The notes beneath the pieces are model-generated. The model worked only from the letters and a program-made list of their open reading frames with translations. It searched no databases and was not told the DNA's origin. Source: Chitinophaga pinensis (GTDB lineage Bacteria > Bacteroidota > Bacteroidia > Chitinophagales > Chitinophagaceae). From it: DNA of 53,437 nucleotides. The translations under genes were made by a program, and so were the position numbers. Location of the stretch: contig CAMDVD010000020.1 of NCBI GenBank assembly GCA_945878115.1, forward strand, positions 1 to 53,437, given 5' to 3'. How positions within the stretch are numbered: the first letter of the stretch is position 1; every line of letters begins with the position of its first letter. Below are positions 17,781-26,965 of this stretch, piece by piece.

Positions 17781-18584
17781 GTGCAAAAAAAGAAGGCTTC
17801 TACAAAAAATACTGCTCGTGTTATCAACGAAAAACCAATCATTCTCATCACCAATGATGATGGCGTAACTGCTCCTGGTATTGCTGCTTTGGTGGAAGTT
17901 GCCAAGCAATTTGGAACCGTGGTTGTGGTAGCGCCAGAAACACCGCAATCTGGAATGGGGCATGCGATTACGATTGGCAAGCCACTACGATTAAATCATG
18001 TCAAATTATTTCAAGATGTAGAAGCATATCAATGTTCGGGTACACCTGTAGATTGCGTGAAATTGGCTGTAGACAAGGTTCTTCATCGAAAGCCGGATTT
18101 TTGTTTTAGTGGCATTAATCATGGTTCTAACGCTTCTGTCAATGTCATCTATTCAGGTACGATGAGTGCGGCTATGGAAGCATCTATTGAAAAAATTCCA
18201 GCGGTAGGTTTCTCTTTAATGGATTATAGTTTCGATGCGGATTTTTCCTTGGCGCAACAAGTTGTACATGATGTTATCCATAAATTATTGAAAGGAGAAA
18301 TTCCGAAAAAAGGTTTGTACAATGTGAATATTCCAAAGATCGCAGAACAAAAATATAAAGGTCTAAAAGCTTGCCGACAAGCCGATGCAAAGTGGAGTGA
18401 GAATTTTGTAGAGCGCATTGATCCAACTGGTAAAAAATATTTTTGGTTGACCGGTGAATTCAATAATTTGGATAAAAGAAAAGACACCGACGTATGGGCA
18501 CTCAATCACGGATATGCCTCCATAGTTCCAGTGCAATACGACTTAACAGATTATGATTTGTTGTCGAAGATGTTGGGGGAGTAG
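17781..18584 (+). CDS. surE: 5'/3'-nucleotidase SurE
   Basis: A metal-dependent nucleoside monophosphate phosphatase of 267 residues. ILITNDDGVTAPGI (Asp26-Asp27) provides metal ligands, APETPQSGMGHAIT contains the metal-site Ser57, and FSGINHGSNASVNVIYSGTMSAA is the conserved Asn/Gly block. The start is GTG at 17781, with a Lys-rich N-terminal extension of about 16 residues compared with the E. coli enzyme. Upstream is the hairpin at 17690-17739. Stationary-phase nucleotide salvage is the known family role. Confidence 0.93.
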   Translation: MQKKKASTKNTARVINEKPIILITNDDGVTAPGIAALVEVAKQFGTVVVVAPETPQSGMGHAITIGKPLRLNHVKLFQDVEAYQCSGTPVDCVKLAVDKVLHRKPDFCFSGINHGSNASVNVIYSGTMSAAMEASIEKIPAVGFSLMDYSFDADFSLAQQVVHDVIHKLLKGEIPKKGLYNVNIPKIAEQKYKGLKACRQADAKWSENFVERIDPTGKKYFWLTGEFNNLDKRKDTDVWALNHGYASIVPVQYDLTDYDLLSKMLGE

Positions 18585-18708
18585 GGATGAAGATGAATTG
18601 CCTAACACCTACCCAAAGTGCTTTATTGATTTTAAGCAATTAAATAGAATCAAAAACTAATTTTGACAAATGAGTTGAACGAAGCAATTATATTTACATA
18701 AAAAATGA

Positions 18709-19152
18709 ATGTTCGATATGAATATGATAGATACCACATACTTTGAACGTTGCATCAGCACTTTGGATAAAGCTTATGGATTACTTCTAAAAGCTGACCC
18801 AGCAGAAATAGATTATGATATGTATCGATCTGCATGTGTAAAGGAATATGAAATTATCTTAGAACAATGTGGCAAATTATTGAGAAAGATTTTAAAGCCT
18901 TATTATCATTCTTCTAAAGCGGTAGACCAATTGTATTTTAAAGATGTCTTTAAACAGTGCGTTTTACGAAGTATTATCACACCAGAACTATGCGAACGTT
19001 TTTTAGAATATAGAGATAATCGAAACAATACCGCGCATGATTATGGCGTAAACTTTGCAGAAGAAACACTTATATTGCTACCCAATTTTATTGTGGATGC
19101 TACCTTAATAGCCGCCGCCATTAAACAACATAATAATGATATTGAGAGCTAA
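18709..19152 (+). CDS. HEPN-domain toxin (HepT / HI0074 family)
   Basis: An all-helical 147-residue protein of the HI0074 nucleotidyltransferase-substrate-binding family. The RNase-like HEPN motif R-x4-H is visible in RDNRNNTAHDYG (residues about 116-125). The downstream nucleotidyltransferase gene overlaps it by 17 nt, the usual HepT-MntA arrangement in which MntA neutralises HepT by nucleotidylation. Starts at 18709, 18715 (MNMIDTT) and 18721 (MIDTTYF) are all possible; the last is closest to family N-termini. Both genes look intact. Confidence 0.87.
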   Translation: MFDMNMIDTTYFERCISTLDKAYGLLLKADPAEIDYDMYRSACVKEYEIILEQCGKLLRKILKPYYHSSKAVDQLYFKDVFKQCVLRSIITPELCERFLEYRDNRNNTAHDYGVNFAEETLILLPNFIVDATLIAAAIKQHNNDIES

Positions 19153-19453
19153 AGATAAAGAAGGTTTATTGACAATATTCGATAACATACAAACTCCAAT
19201 AGAGGTATGGGCGTTTGGTAGCCGCGTAAATGGTAATGCCCACGAAGGTAGTGACCTTGATTTGGTAATTCGTACACCCAATTTACAAAAAATGCCACAG
19301 GATTTTTTTTTAGCAATAAAAGAAAAAATACAAAAAAGTAATATACCTATTGTAATAGAATTATTTGATTGGGCAAGAATGCCTGAAAGTTTTCATAAAA
19401 ATATAGAAGCACAATACGAATCATTATACAGCAATTTTGATAGGTTGAAGTAA
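19136..19453 (+). CDS. MNT-domain nucleotidyltransferase antitoxin
   Basis: A minimal nucleotidyltransferase of 105 residues with VWAFGSRVNGNAHEGSDLDL, the GSR-x-x-G and D-x-D catalytic motif of the MNT/MntA family. It overlaps the HEPN gene by 17 nt. The known role is to add AMP to a Tyr near the HEPN active site and so silence the toxin. No other gene follows closely, so the pair stands alone in a 900-bp island between surE and a T9SS cargo gene. Confidence 0.88.
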   Translation: MILRAKDKEGLLTIFDNIQTPIEVWAFGSRVNGNAHEGSDLDLVIRTPNLQKMPQDFFLAIKEKIQKSNIPIVIELFDWARMPESFHKNIEAQYESLYSNFDRLK

Positions 19454-19514
19454 GCAATGTAATTGCATAAACTGATTTTCTATAACAAACAAAGGATATG
19501 TATAACTGTTACCT

Positions 19515-19541
19515 CATTGTTGAATTTATCACCAACAATTT
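19515..19541. repeat. Decayed hairpin of the TTGGTG type
   Basis: TTGTTG and CAACAA arms with TTTATCAC between them resemble the better palindrome at 34558-34575 (GTTGGTG TTAT CACCAAC). It lies between the antitoxin gene and the convergent T9SS gene, where it could act as a weak terminator. Confidence 0.3.
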
Positions 19542-19548
19542 TTTATCT

Positions 19549-21945
19549 CTAATACACACTCAATTTCCTATACTCTTTATTACCTTCATTATCACTCAAA
19601 ATAATCAGATACATTCCTTTTTTGCTTAAATGAACAGTTGCTTCTTTTGTATTTTTTTGTTCAAATAATTGTTTGCCACTCATGTCTACAACTTGCATGT
19701 CCATTAGGCTTGAAGAAATTATACTAAAGTCTCCGTTGTTTGGATTTGGATAAATAAGTACAGCATTGTTATCTGCATGACGACGAATAGAAATGGTAGA
19801 GGAGTAAGCATATTTTCCATCTAGATCCACTTGTTGTAATCTATAATATTGGATACCTGCATTCACATTTTGATGTGTGAAAGAATAAGAGACTAGTGAG
19901 TTGCTATTGCCTTGTTCTGCTTTGGTTATTATATTCCCGATTGTATTAAAATGAATGCCATCTGCACTAGATTGAACATTGAAATAAGCATTATGGTGCT
20001 CTTGTAAAGTGCTCCAATTTAATACATTATCTTGATTAGATTCTTTTACCGTAAAGTCGCCGAAGCTAACTGGCAAAGGAATATTGTTCAGATTTTTTGA
20101 ATGCAAATAGAAAGAAGAGAAACTGGTAACAGGAAAACAAGCTTCTATATTCCCACCTGCAAAAGTGGTAAGGGAAATCGCAGAATTCGGAATTTCGATA
20201 ACTGATCCAGAGCCACCTAATACTCCATTGCCACCAACTTTTGTAATACTGATATCTGAGTTATTCGTAATGCCAGCTGCCAATAAATCGGCTGCTGTAT
20301 AATAGAGACAAACATTGGCTGAACCTGAAGGTTGTGTGCTTGGCGTAATCGAATATACTCTATTGGCGTAAGGCTCACCATTCCAACTTGGATTTCCAGG
20401 TAAAAAATTAACACAAATATCTGTTGGCCCAATGCCTGTCGCGGTTAATTTGGCAATGAGTTCGCAGTTGGAATTAACATAATTATTGGTACCTGCATTT
20501 TGATTTATAGTTTGGCAATAAGAACTGTTTAAAGGCATAGCTATCGAAGAAGAACTTACTGGTGTCACATTTACTTGTACTGTTGTTGTATTGCTACAAG
20601 AATTAGCATCCGTACCTGTTAAGGTATATATGCTAGTTGATGTAGCATTAAATGCAACATTATTTGTAATGCCTCCACTCCAATTATAAGAGCCACCTGC
20701 GCCAGCACCATTTCCGGCGAGAGTTACTTGCGTATTTTGACAAACAGAAGCTGCGGATGGACTTGCATTAATGGTAGGCAACGTAAAATTGGTAATCGTA
20801 TGCGTGGTTGAAGTAGCAGAGCAACCACTACCGTTTGTATAGGTATAGGTATAAGTAGTGTTTGGTCCTACATAAGGATTTGTAACACTAAAAACACCGC
20901 CAGCTGGTGAGCCTATTAAAGAAATGGAACTGCCAGCGCAGCCACTCACATTGGAGGAAGTCACATTGAGTGGTGCCGGCTGTGTAACAGTAACAGTAGT
21001 AGTTTTGTTACAACCGTTAGCATCACTCACACTAATGGTATAGGTCTGTGCAGTCAAATTGGAGAAGTTACCAGTGTTATTACTTTGAGGCCCTAATGGA
21101 TTGATGGTATATGTTTTTGTTCCTGTTCCTCCGGTGGCTGTTATTGATGAACTCCCTACACCGCCATTGCAACTAGCATTAGTTATAGTTGGTGCATTGA
21201 AAACAATTAATGTCGGTTGCGTTATTGTAAGCGTAGTTGATGCAGTAGCCGAATTGCTACTCATAGCAGTAACTGTATATGTGCCAGCTGCAACATTTGT
21301 AAATACTGGACTACTTTGATATGCTCCTGCATTTAATTTGTAAGTATATGGAGAAATTGAGCCGGTAGCAGAAGCGGTGACGGTTGAAACGCCACCATTA
21401 CATGCGATGGAAGTGCCGCTGGCAGTTACTGCTAAAGGAACTGCTTTAATTAAGGTTGTGGTGTAAGTATTATATTGGTCATTACCACTAGAGCCATCTC
21501 CATTAGTTGCATTTGCAGCAACATTGAATGTAATAGTGGCACTTCCAGATGCGGGTGCTGTCCAATTAAAAGTCCAAGAAGCTGTGCCTGTACTAGCTGC
21601 TTTTGGTGTATTGTGTTTTATCTCTGTGGTGCCTGTGAGGGACGTTCCAGTAACAGCTGCGAAAGAACCTGAACTAGCTTTCATATCAAATCCATCTCTT
21701 TTACCAAAAGGGGTTCCTGCAACAATAGATGAATTCGTAACAGTTAAAGTAATGGGATATACAGTTCCATTTGTATAACCTCCAGCCGGCAATCCAGTTA
21801 CACTTATTAAAGTATTACTTGAAAAGCTATGGCAACTACATCCAGTAGCATAAGATCCTGATACACCTGCACTATTAGAGGAAAGTGTAACATATAAAAC
21901 GAAAGCAATTAGTGGAGTTAAGATAGGTAAAAATTTACTTTTCAT
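19549..21945 (-). CDS. T9SS type A cargo with choice-of-anchor-V-like N-terminus and SprB-like repeats
   Basis: A 798-residue secreted protein. The signal peptide is followed by GVSGSYATGCSCHS and a beta-rich domain (to about 170) resembling the choice-of-anchor V/Reeler-like domain of Bacteroidota; a smaller paralogue is encoded at 47162-47998. SprB-like repeats follow, with internally similar blocks (CNGGVSTVTASATG, and CNGGVGSSSITATGG further on) and TYTVTA/TYTISVSDANGC segments. Next come Ig-like segments such as CQNTQVTLAGNG. The T9SS type A sorting domain at the C-terminus starts IYPNPNNGDFSI and ends with KLSVY. It is rich in Thr, Ser and Asn. Likely surface-exposed or released. Confidence 0.87.
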   Translation of the reverse strand: MKSKFLPILTPLIAFVLYVTLSSNSAGVSGSYATGCSCHSFSSNTLISVTGLPAGGYTNGTVYPITLTVTNSSIVAGTPFGKRDGFDMKASSGSFAAVTGTSLTGTTEIKHNTPKAASTGTASWTFNWTAPASGSATITFNVAANATNGDGSSGNDQYNTYTTTLIKAVPLAVTASGTSIACNGGVSTVTASATGSISPYTYKLNAGAYQSSPVFTNVAAGTYTVTAMSSNSATASTTLTITQPTLIVFNAPTITNASCNGGVGSSSITATGGTGTKTYTINPLGPQSNNTGNFSNLTAQTYTISVSDANGCNKTTTVTVTQPAPLNVTSSNVSGCAGSSISLIGSPAGGVFSVTNPYVGPNTTYTYTYTNGSGCSATSTTHTITNFTLPTINASPSAASVCQNTQVTLAGNGAGAGGSYNWSGGITNNVAFNATSTSIYTLTGTDANSCSNTTTVQVNVTPVSSSSIAMPLNSSYCQTINQNAGTNNYVNSNCELIAKLTATGIGPTDICVNFLPGNPSWNGEPYANRVYSITPSTQPSGSANVCLYYTAADLLAAGITNNSDISITKVGGNGVLGGSGSVIEIPNSAISLTTFAGGNIEACFPVTSFSSFYLHSKNLNNIPLPVSFGDFTVKESNQDNVLNWSTLQEHHNAYFNVQSSADGIHFNTIGNIITKAEQGNSNSLVSYSFTHQNVNAGIQYYRLQQVDLDGKYAYSSTISIRRHADNNAVLIYPNPNNGDFSIISSSLMDMQVVDMSGKQLFEQKNTKEATVHLSKKGMYLIILSDNEGNKEYRKLSVY

Positions 21946-22040
21946 GTACCGATTTTTTTTATGAAGGATAAATATAAGTTTTGTTTCCTTAAAAAATTAT
22001 CTTGTCGAATAATTTGTAGAGAAGTTGATTTATAAGCAAA

Positions 22041-22067
22041 GAAGGCTTCGCTTTGAGCGAAGCCTTC
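22041..22067 (-). terminator. Terminator of the msrB-msrA operon
   Basis: GAAGGCTTCGCT / AGCGAAGCCTTC forms a perfect 12-bp stem with a 3-nt loop, 21 nt past the msrA stop on the minus strand. The T-run that follows is weak (TTTGCTT). Confidence 0.65.
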
Positions 22068-22087
22068 CTTAAAAGCATAGTTTATTT

Positions 22088-22750
22088 TTATTTCTTCAAT
22101 TTCTCTTTAAAGACTTTTCTGAATTTTTCCAACTTCGGTTGTATCACATACTGACAATATCCTTGTCCCGAATTTTCATTATAATAGTTTTGGTGATAGC
22201 CTTCTGCTTTATAAAAAATAGGTAAGGGGGATATTTCTGTAACTACTGGTTTGTCATAAGCCTTTTCTTCATTGAGTTTTTTCTTATAATTTTCGGCAAT
22301 ATTTTTTTGCTCTTCATTTCGATAAAAAATTACAGAACGATATTGTGTACCGACATCGTTGCCTTGTCTGTTGAGTTGTGTTGGATCATGTGCTTGCCAA
22401 AAAGCAGCAAGTAATTCATCATAGGAAAGTATAGATGGATCAAAAATTACTTGTATCACTTCGGCATGACCACTAAGTCCTGTGCATACTTCTTTATAGG
22501 TCGGGTTTTTTGTTTCACCACCAGCAAAGCCTGATTCTACATGAATCACACCATTTAATTGTTGCAATTGTGCTTCTGTACACCAAAAGCAACCACCACC
22601 AACTAAGGCTGTATCTAACTTGGCATTGGGCATTTTTTCTTTATTTTCCATTTGTTTAAAAGGGTTTGCATTTTGTAATTTGCCTTCTTGTGCGCCGCAG
22701 CTAGCGGAACTTATACAAAAGAAGAGGATGGCTAAAATAGATAATCGCAT
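22088..22750 (-). CDS. msrA: Peptide-methionine (S)-S-oxide reductase, lipoprotein
   Basis: Repairs methionine-S-sulfoxide in proteins. The signature GGGCFWCTEA (catalytic Cys54) is followed by GFAGGETKNPTYKEVCTGLSGHAEVI and TQYRSVIFY. The N-terminus MRLSILAILFFCISSASC is a lipoprotein signal, so the enzyme acts in the periplasm or envelope. It lies 11 nt downstream of msrB, forming a two-gene envelope repair operon for both sulfoxide stereoisomers. A terminator hairpin follows. Confidence 0.95.
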   Translation of the reverse strand: MRLSILAILFFCISSASCGAQEGKLQNANPFKQMENKEKMPNAKLDTALVGGGCFWCTEAQLQQLNGVIHVESGFAGGETKNPTYKEVCTGLSGHAEVIQVIFDPSILSYDELLAAFWQAHDPTQLNRQGNDVGTQYRSVIFYRNEEQKNIAENYKKKLNEEKAYDKPVVTEISPLPIFYKAEGYHQNYYNENSGQGYCQYVIQPKLEKFRKVFKEKLKK

Positions 22751-22761
22751 GGGGCTGTTTT

Positions 22762-23274
22762 TTATTTGTTTTCAAAATCTAAGATGACAGAATTAATGCA
22801 ATATCGTTTGTAGGTTGGAGGTGGGCCATCGTCAAATATATGTCCCAAATGCGCATCACATCTGCCACACATTACTTCTTCACGATTCATGCCATGACTT
22901 TTATCATGCGCATATTTTACACTAGTCGGTGTAAGCGGTTCAAAAAAGGAAGGCCAACCGCAACTACTTTCAAATTTTCCATCGGATGTAAATAAAGGAT
23001 TACCACAAGCGGCACATCGGTACATCCCTTTTTCTGTGGCATTCCAAAATTTACCAGAGAATGCATATTCCGTTCCTTTTTCGCGAGCGATATTATACAC
23101 ATCTGCTGGCAATGATTTCTTCCATTCCTCATTGGTAATGGTTAATTTGGACGTGTCAGTTTTTGAATAGTGTGGGTTTTTTTTGTCGGACATAGGTTTG
23201 TTTTTTTGTGCGTAAGTGCAGTTGCTGAATAATAAGGTGAGGAGAATGAGTCCTGCCCAATTTTTGATTTTCAT
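22762..23274 (-). CDS. msrB: Peptide-methionine (R)-S-oxide reductase, lipoprotein
   Basis: Reduces methionine-R-sulfoxide. YRCAACGNPLF and CGRCDAHLGH supply the two CxxC zinc motifs, CGWPSF is conserved, and the catalytic Cys lies in RYCINSVIL near the C-terminus. The start at 23274 (MKIKNWAGLILLTLLFSNC) gives a lipoprotein signal; the longer frame from 23301 would bury it. 170 residues. First gene of the msrB-msrA operon. Confidence 0.94.
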   Translation of the reverse strand: MKIKNWAGLILLTLLFSNCTYAQKNKPMSDKKNPHYSKTDTSKLTITNEEWKKSLPADVYNIAREKGTEYAFSGKFWNATEKGMYRCAACGNPLFTSDGKFESSCGWPSFFEPLTPTSVKYAHDKSHGMNREEVMCGRCDAHLGHIFDDGPPPTYKRYCINSVILDFENK

Positions 23275-23301
23275 GTTGTAAAATAAATGATTTGTTTGCA
23301 T

Positions 23302-23612
23302 AGAGAATTGTTTTTTGTTTGAAGAATAAATAATATATGTATTGCCCTAGTCTTACTCACATTCCATTGCTTACAATTATTTTTTTTTATTATGTTAAAA
23401 AAATTACACATTCAAATTGTGAATGGTATCGTTTGGTGAAACAGCCGATTGGTGTTTGTCCAATAATTCAATTAGGTACATGAAGGTGCAAAGATTGAGT
23501 TCATCTTCTGTAGAACTATTAATCGATTGAATAAAATAATAAATCTTTGTTTTTCAATTTAATAAAATACCTTTAAATTCAAATTTAACAAAACCAATTA
23601 AAACCACTTCAC
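23302..23612. other. Intergenic stretch, possible small gene remnant
   Basis: No clear gene. On the minus strand, about 23408-23552, a frame of about 48 codons reads FIQSINSSTEDELNLCTF then MYLIELLDKHQSAVS and ends in a stop. Its amphipathic look suggests a remnant or micro-protein, but it has no ATG at a sensible place and I recognise no family. The rest is AT-rich upstream sequence of the T9SS gene at 23613. Confidence 0.3.
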
Positions 23613-25247
23613 ATGAAAACAAAACTTTTAATTCCAATCGTTAGGATTCATAACTCATTAAGATTATCTATTCTTGTATTTCTGTTATTCTTAAATTGCT
23701 TATCAGTATTTGCACAACCTACAATTACAAATTCAACTTTTTCTGACAACAGTATTTGGATGCCATTTTCATTGAGCTTCTCTCATCATGAAGTTGCTTA
23801 TCTGAGACTTGCACCATTATCAGGTAATGAATTATTAGCTGCTGTTTTTGATGGTAGTAATGCAGGAATAATTATTGATGATGGTATTGGCGGGCGTGCT
23901 TATCAAGATTTTGCTTCTTTAAGTTACTCTCCGAATACACCAACCCAGTTTTATAATCCTGATGTAACATTATTGCGAGGGGGGACTAAAGCCATTGTTA
24001 CATTCGAAACGAATGACGCAACTTATGGAGCGTATATACTTGAGTTCGATATTGACCCTATATTGATGACGATAATCCAATCGGGTTCAGGATATCCAAT
24101 TTATACTTCTCTTGCAACAGAACCAAAAATAGACGGAAGTCCAGATTATTCTATTGTAGATCGTTTTGCTGTAACATTTATTGACCAAAGTTCAAAAGAT
24201 GTTTATTATGAAATTTATCAATATTCTGGAGGGTCGTATTTATCTTTATCTGCACCTTATCTAGCATCACCTACTCCTGTAGCTTCATCAATAATTCGAT
24301 TACATCCAGACATAGCACTTAGCTTTGACAATACTTCCAACGACCCAGTTGTGGAAGTATCGTATAGAGAGTATAACGCTAATATTAATGACTTATTTCT
24401 TTGTGTTGATGAAACGCATACAAGTTCTATTGGTGCCCCTTCATCACAAACTAATAGATTATACGATCAAGTTTTTCTTACAACAACTTTTGTTCCGAGT
24501 CTTTGCGGATATCCAAGAATAGCAGGGGAAAATGGCTTGAATGGGCTTTCAGGAACTACTTACATGCAATGCGTTGTAGCCGCAAGTGATTTGTATAATT
24601 TAACTTCTGGTACACCACATCTTAAATATGCTAATATTGATTTGTCTGGAGGTAGTACAATTTACAATCTTGATGCACCTTACAATTCCACTGCGGCATA
24701 TAGAAATGAGGACCCAGCAGTAGGTTGGATGTTAAATACAACCGATGCATTTGTAGCTTGGGGGACAAATTATAATGGAGGCTCACAAGCAGTTGACGTT
24801 GTAGGCGTAATGCAACCTGATTTTATTAGCTACCCAGCATATAACGCTTGGGAGAAGGTAAATGATAATTCATACTTACCTATTATTAATTCTACCACTG
24901 TATATAGCGACCCATATAATCAAGCTTATTTGGTTTCTTACAAGAGGACAGTAAGCGGTGTGGATGATATCATGTACAAGTTAAGATCTATGCCATCTAC
25001 TGGGTTTAAAATGAATAGCAATTCTTTAAAGAATATTTCTACACTCTATCCTAATCCAACGAAGGATTTTATTAATGTTGATCTTCTTCAAGAAGGCGAA
25101 ATAAATATATATGACATGTATGGAAAATTATGTTTGAAAGAACATTGTCATTCCAAAGAAAATAATGTAAATATTAAAGATTTATCTGATGGCGTTTATT
25201 TTTTAAAAACGGAATTTTCATCTTTCACTTTTTTAATTAAGAAATAG
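23613..25247 (+). CDS. T9SS type A cargo protein of unknown function
   Basis: A 544-residue secreted protein. The signal peptide spans the first 35 residues, ending in LSVFAQ. The central region contains repeated beta-strand-like segments (NPDVTLLRGGTKAIVTFE, HPDIALSFDNTSNDP, EDPAVGWMLNTTDAFVAWG) suggestive of a beta-propeller that samples values such as D-V-A-L/V-G-W. No catalytic motif is evident. The C-terminal sorting domain starts LYPNPTKDFINVDL and includes INIYDMYGK and LSDGVYFLK. The next gene, also T9SS cargo, begins 18 nt later, so the two are probably cotranscribed. Confidence 0.82.
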   Translation: MKTKLLIPIVRIHNSLRLSILVFLLFLNCLSVFAQPTITNSTFSDNSIWMPFSLSFSHHEVAYLRLAPLSGNELLAAVFDGSNAGIIIDDGIGGRAYQDFASLSYSPNTPTQFYNPDVTLLRGGTKAIVTFETNDATYGAYILEFDIDPILMTIIQSGSGYPIYTSLATEPKIDGSPDYSIVDRFAVTFIDQSSKDVYYEIYQYSGGSYLSLSAPYLASPTPVASSIIRLHPDIALSFDNTSNDPVVEVSYREYNANINDLFLCVDETHTSSIGAPSSQTNRLYDQVFLTTTFVPSLCGYPRIAGENGLNGLSGTTYMQCVVAASDLYNLTSGTPHLKYANIDLSGGSTIYNLDAPYNSTAAYRNEDPAVGWMLNTTDAFVAWGTNYNGGSQAVDVVGVMQPDFISYPAYNAWEKVNDNSYLPIINSTTVYSDPYNQAYLVSYKRTVSGVDDIMYKLRSMPSTGFKMNSNSLKNISTLYPNPTKDFINVDLLQEGEINIYDMYGKLCLKEHCHSKENNVNIKDLSDGVYFLKTEFSSFTFLIKK

Positions 25248-25265
25248 AATTAAAAATTTTGTAGC

Positions 25266-26813
25266 ATGAAAATGGTAATGTATTCTTTTAGTTCTTTTTT
25301 TAAAAGAACTTGTTTTCTTTCTTTAATTCTATTCTCTACTTTGTGTTTGAAAGCACAGATTTGGACCGAACTTGGTGGATTAAATGGATTGTCTCCAAAT
25401 AATATGATACAAAGCTTATGTTACGACACAGCTGGAAATATTTATGCTGGAGGACAATTCAAGAATTCAAGTGGGAAATTTTATGTAGCAAAATGGGATG
25501 GAACAATTTGGAGTGAACTTGGTGGATTAAATGGATTGGCCGCAAACGGAAATATCTTAGACCTTTGCACAGATACTTTAGGCAACGTTTATGCAGGTGG
25601 GGATTTTAGAAATGCCTCCTCAAAATATTATGTTGCAAAATGGGATGGAACAAATTGGACTGAACTTGGTGGATTAAACGGATTAGCTGCAAACGCAATT
25701 ATTTATGCCATTTCTAGTGATTATTACGGTAATATATATGCTGGAGGTTCGTTTACAAATTTAAGTGGTTATCAATATGTGGCTAAGTGGGATGGAATAA
25801 GTTGGGCTGAAGTTGGTGCATTAAATGCAGTAGGGGCTATATCAGCAATTTGTGGAGATTCTTTTGGAAATATCTATGTTGCTGGCGCATTTAAGAATAC
25901 CTCTGGCTCAAGATATGTTGCAAAATGGGATGGAGTGAGTTGGAGTGAAGTAGGTGGGATAAATTCCTTAGCTGCAAATGCGAATATTCAATCTATTCGT
26001 GTAGATACAATAGGAAATGTATATGCATCTGGTGCATTTAAAAATGCAAATGCTAAACAATATGTTGCCAAATGGGATGGAATAAGTTGGAGTGAAGTAG
26101 GTGGATTAAATGCCTTATCTGCGAATTATGATATTAAGAGTGTTTGTTTAGATAACGCAGACAGGTTGTATGCCGCAGGTTGGTTTACAAATGGAACTTC
26201 ACCTGGGAATGGAAATAAATATGTTGCTGAGTGGAATGGAAATGGATGGAGTGAAGTAGGCGGATTTAATGGATTGGCAGCAGATGGTGGGATAAACAAA
26301 ATAATTAGTGATAAGAATGGGAATATATATGCAGGGGGTACTTTTCATAATTCGAGTGGATATCAATATGTAGCTAAGTATGGTATTTGTAGGATGTATG
26401 ATACAATTACTACAAGTATTATTAGTGGAAATAATTATGTATTTAATGGTGACACACTTACTATAGCTGGGATGTATAATGATACGCTCAACACTAGTAT
26501 TACAGGTTGTGATTCTGTTGTTACTTTAATATTATCAGTGCTTCCAAATGAAGTAAATGATATAGAAGGATCAAATTCTAATATGCAAGTATTTCCTAAT
26601 CCAACTTCGGATTTTATTATTGTAAACATAAATAATAATGAACACAAAGCGAAGTTTAAGATAATTGATTTAACAGGAAATGTAATAACAGAGCAGCTTA
26701 GCGAGACTTCTAAAAAAATTATAATTGATTTGTCAAAATTAAGTAAAGGCATTTACTTTGTAGAATGTCAATATTTAGGTAAAGTATTTAGAAGGAAAGT
26801 GATAAAGGATTAA
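25266..26813 (+). CDS. T9SS type A cargo with 49-residue beta-propeller-like repeats
   Basis: A 515-residue secreted protein. After the signal peptide come about seven to eight repeats of W-x-E-[LV]-GG-LNGL..N..I..., D..GN.YA.G.F.N.SG, YVAKWDG. The repeat is visible in DNA: the GAACTTGG/GAAGTAGG block recurs at 25368, 25515, 25662, 25809, 25947, 26094 and 26253, mostly 147 nt apart. The layout is like Kelch/delta-60-type propellers, so a seven-bladed propeller is plausible. A linker with a CDSVVTLIL element precedes the sorting domain (VFPNPTSDFIIVNI to KVIKD). No enzymatic motif. Confidence 0.85.
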   Translation: MKMVMYSFSSFFKRTCFLSLILFSTLCLKAQIWTELGGLNGLSPNNMIQSLCYDTAGNIYAGGQFKNSSGKFYVAKWDGTIWSELGGLNGLAANGNILDLCTDTLGNVYAGGDFRNASSKYYVAKWDGTNWTELGGLNGLAANAIIYAISSDYYGNIYAGGSFTNLSGYQYVAKWDGISWAEVGALNAVGAISAICGDSFGNIYVAGAFKNTSGSRYVAKWDGVSWSEVGGINSLAANANIQSIRVDTIGNVYASGAFKNANAKQYVAKWDGISWSEVGGLNALSANYDIKSVCLDNADRLYAAGWFTNGTSPGNGNKYVAEWNGNGWSEVGGFNGLAADGGINKIISDKNGNIYAGGTFHNSSGYQYVAKYGICRMYDTITTSIISGNNYVFNGDTLTIAGMYNDTLNTSITGCDSVVTLILSVLPNEVNDIEGSNSNMQVFPNPTSDFIIVNINNNEHKAKFKIIDLTGNVITEQLSETSKKIIIDLSKLSKGIYFVECQYLGKVFRRKVIKD

Positions 26814-26965
26814 TTGAAAAAAAAGTTTTATTTTGCGGTCATCACCAACCGAAATATCGAGCTAAGCGTTCAAAAATAAATTTCATTTTGAACTGATTCT
26901 AAAAATACTTGACAAAAGATGAGTTTCTTAGGATAAATCTAGCATTTTTGCACTTTATAGAAATT

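Noticed and set aside
20217-21778. ORFs within the T9SS gene on both strands
   Set aside because: They are frame shadows produced by the Thr/Ser/Asn/Val-rich repeats of the real gene.
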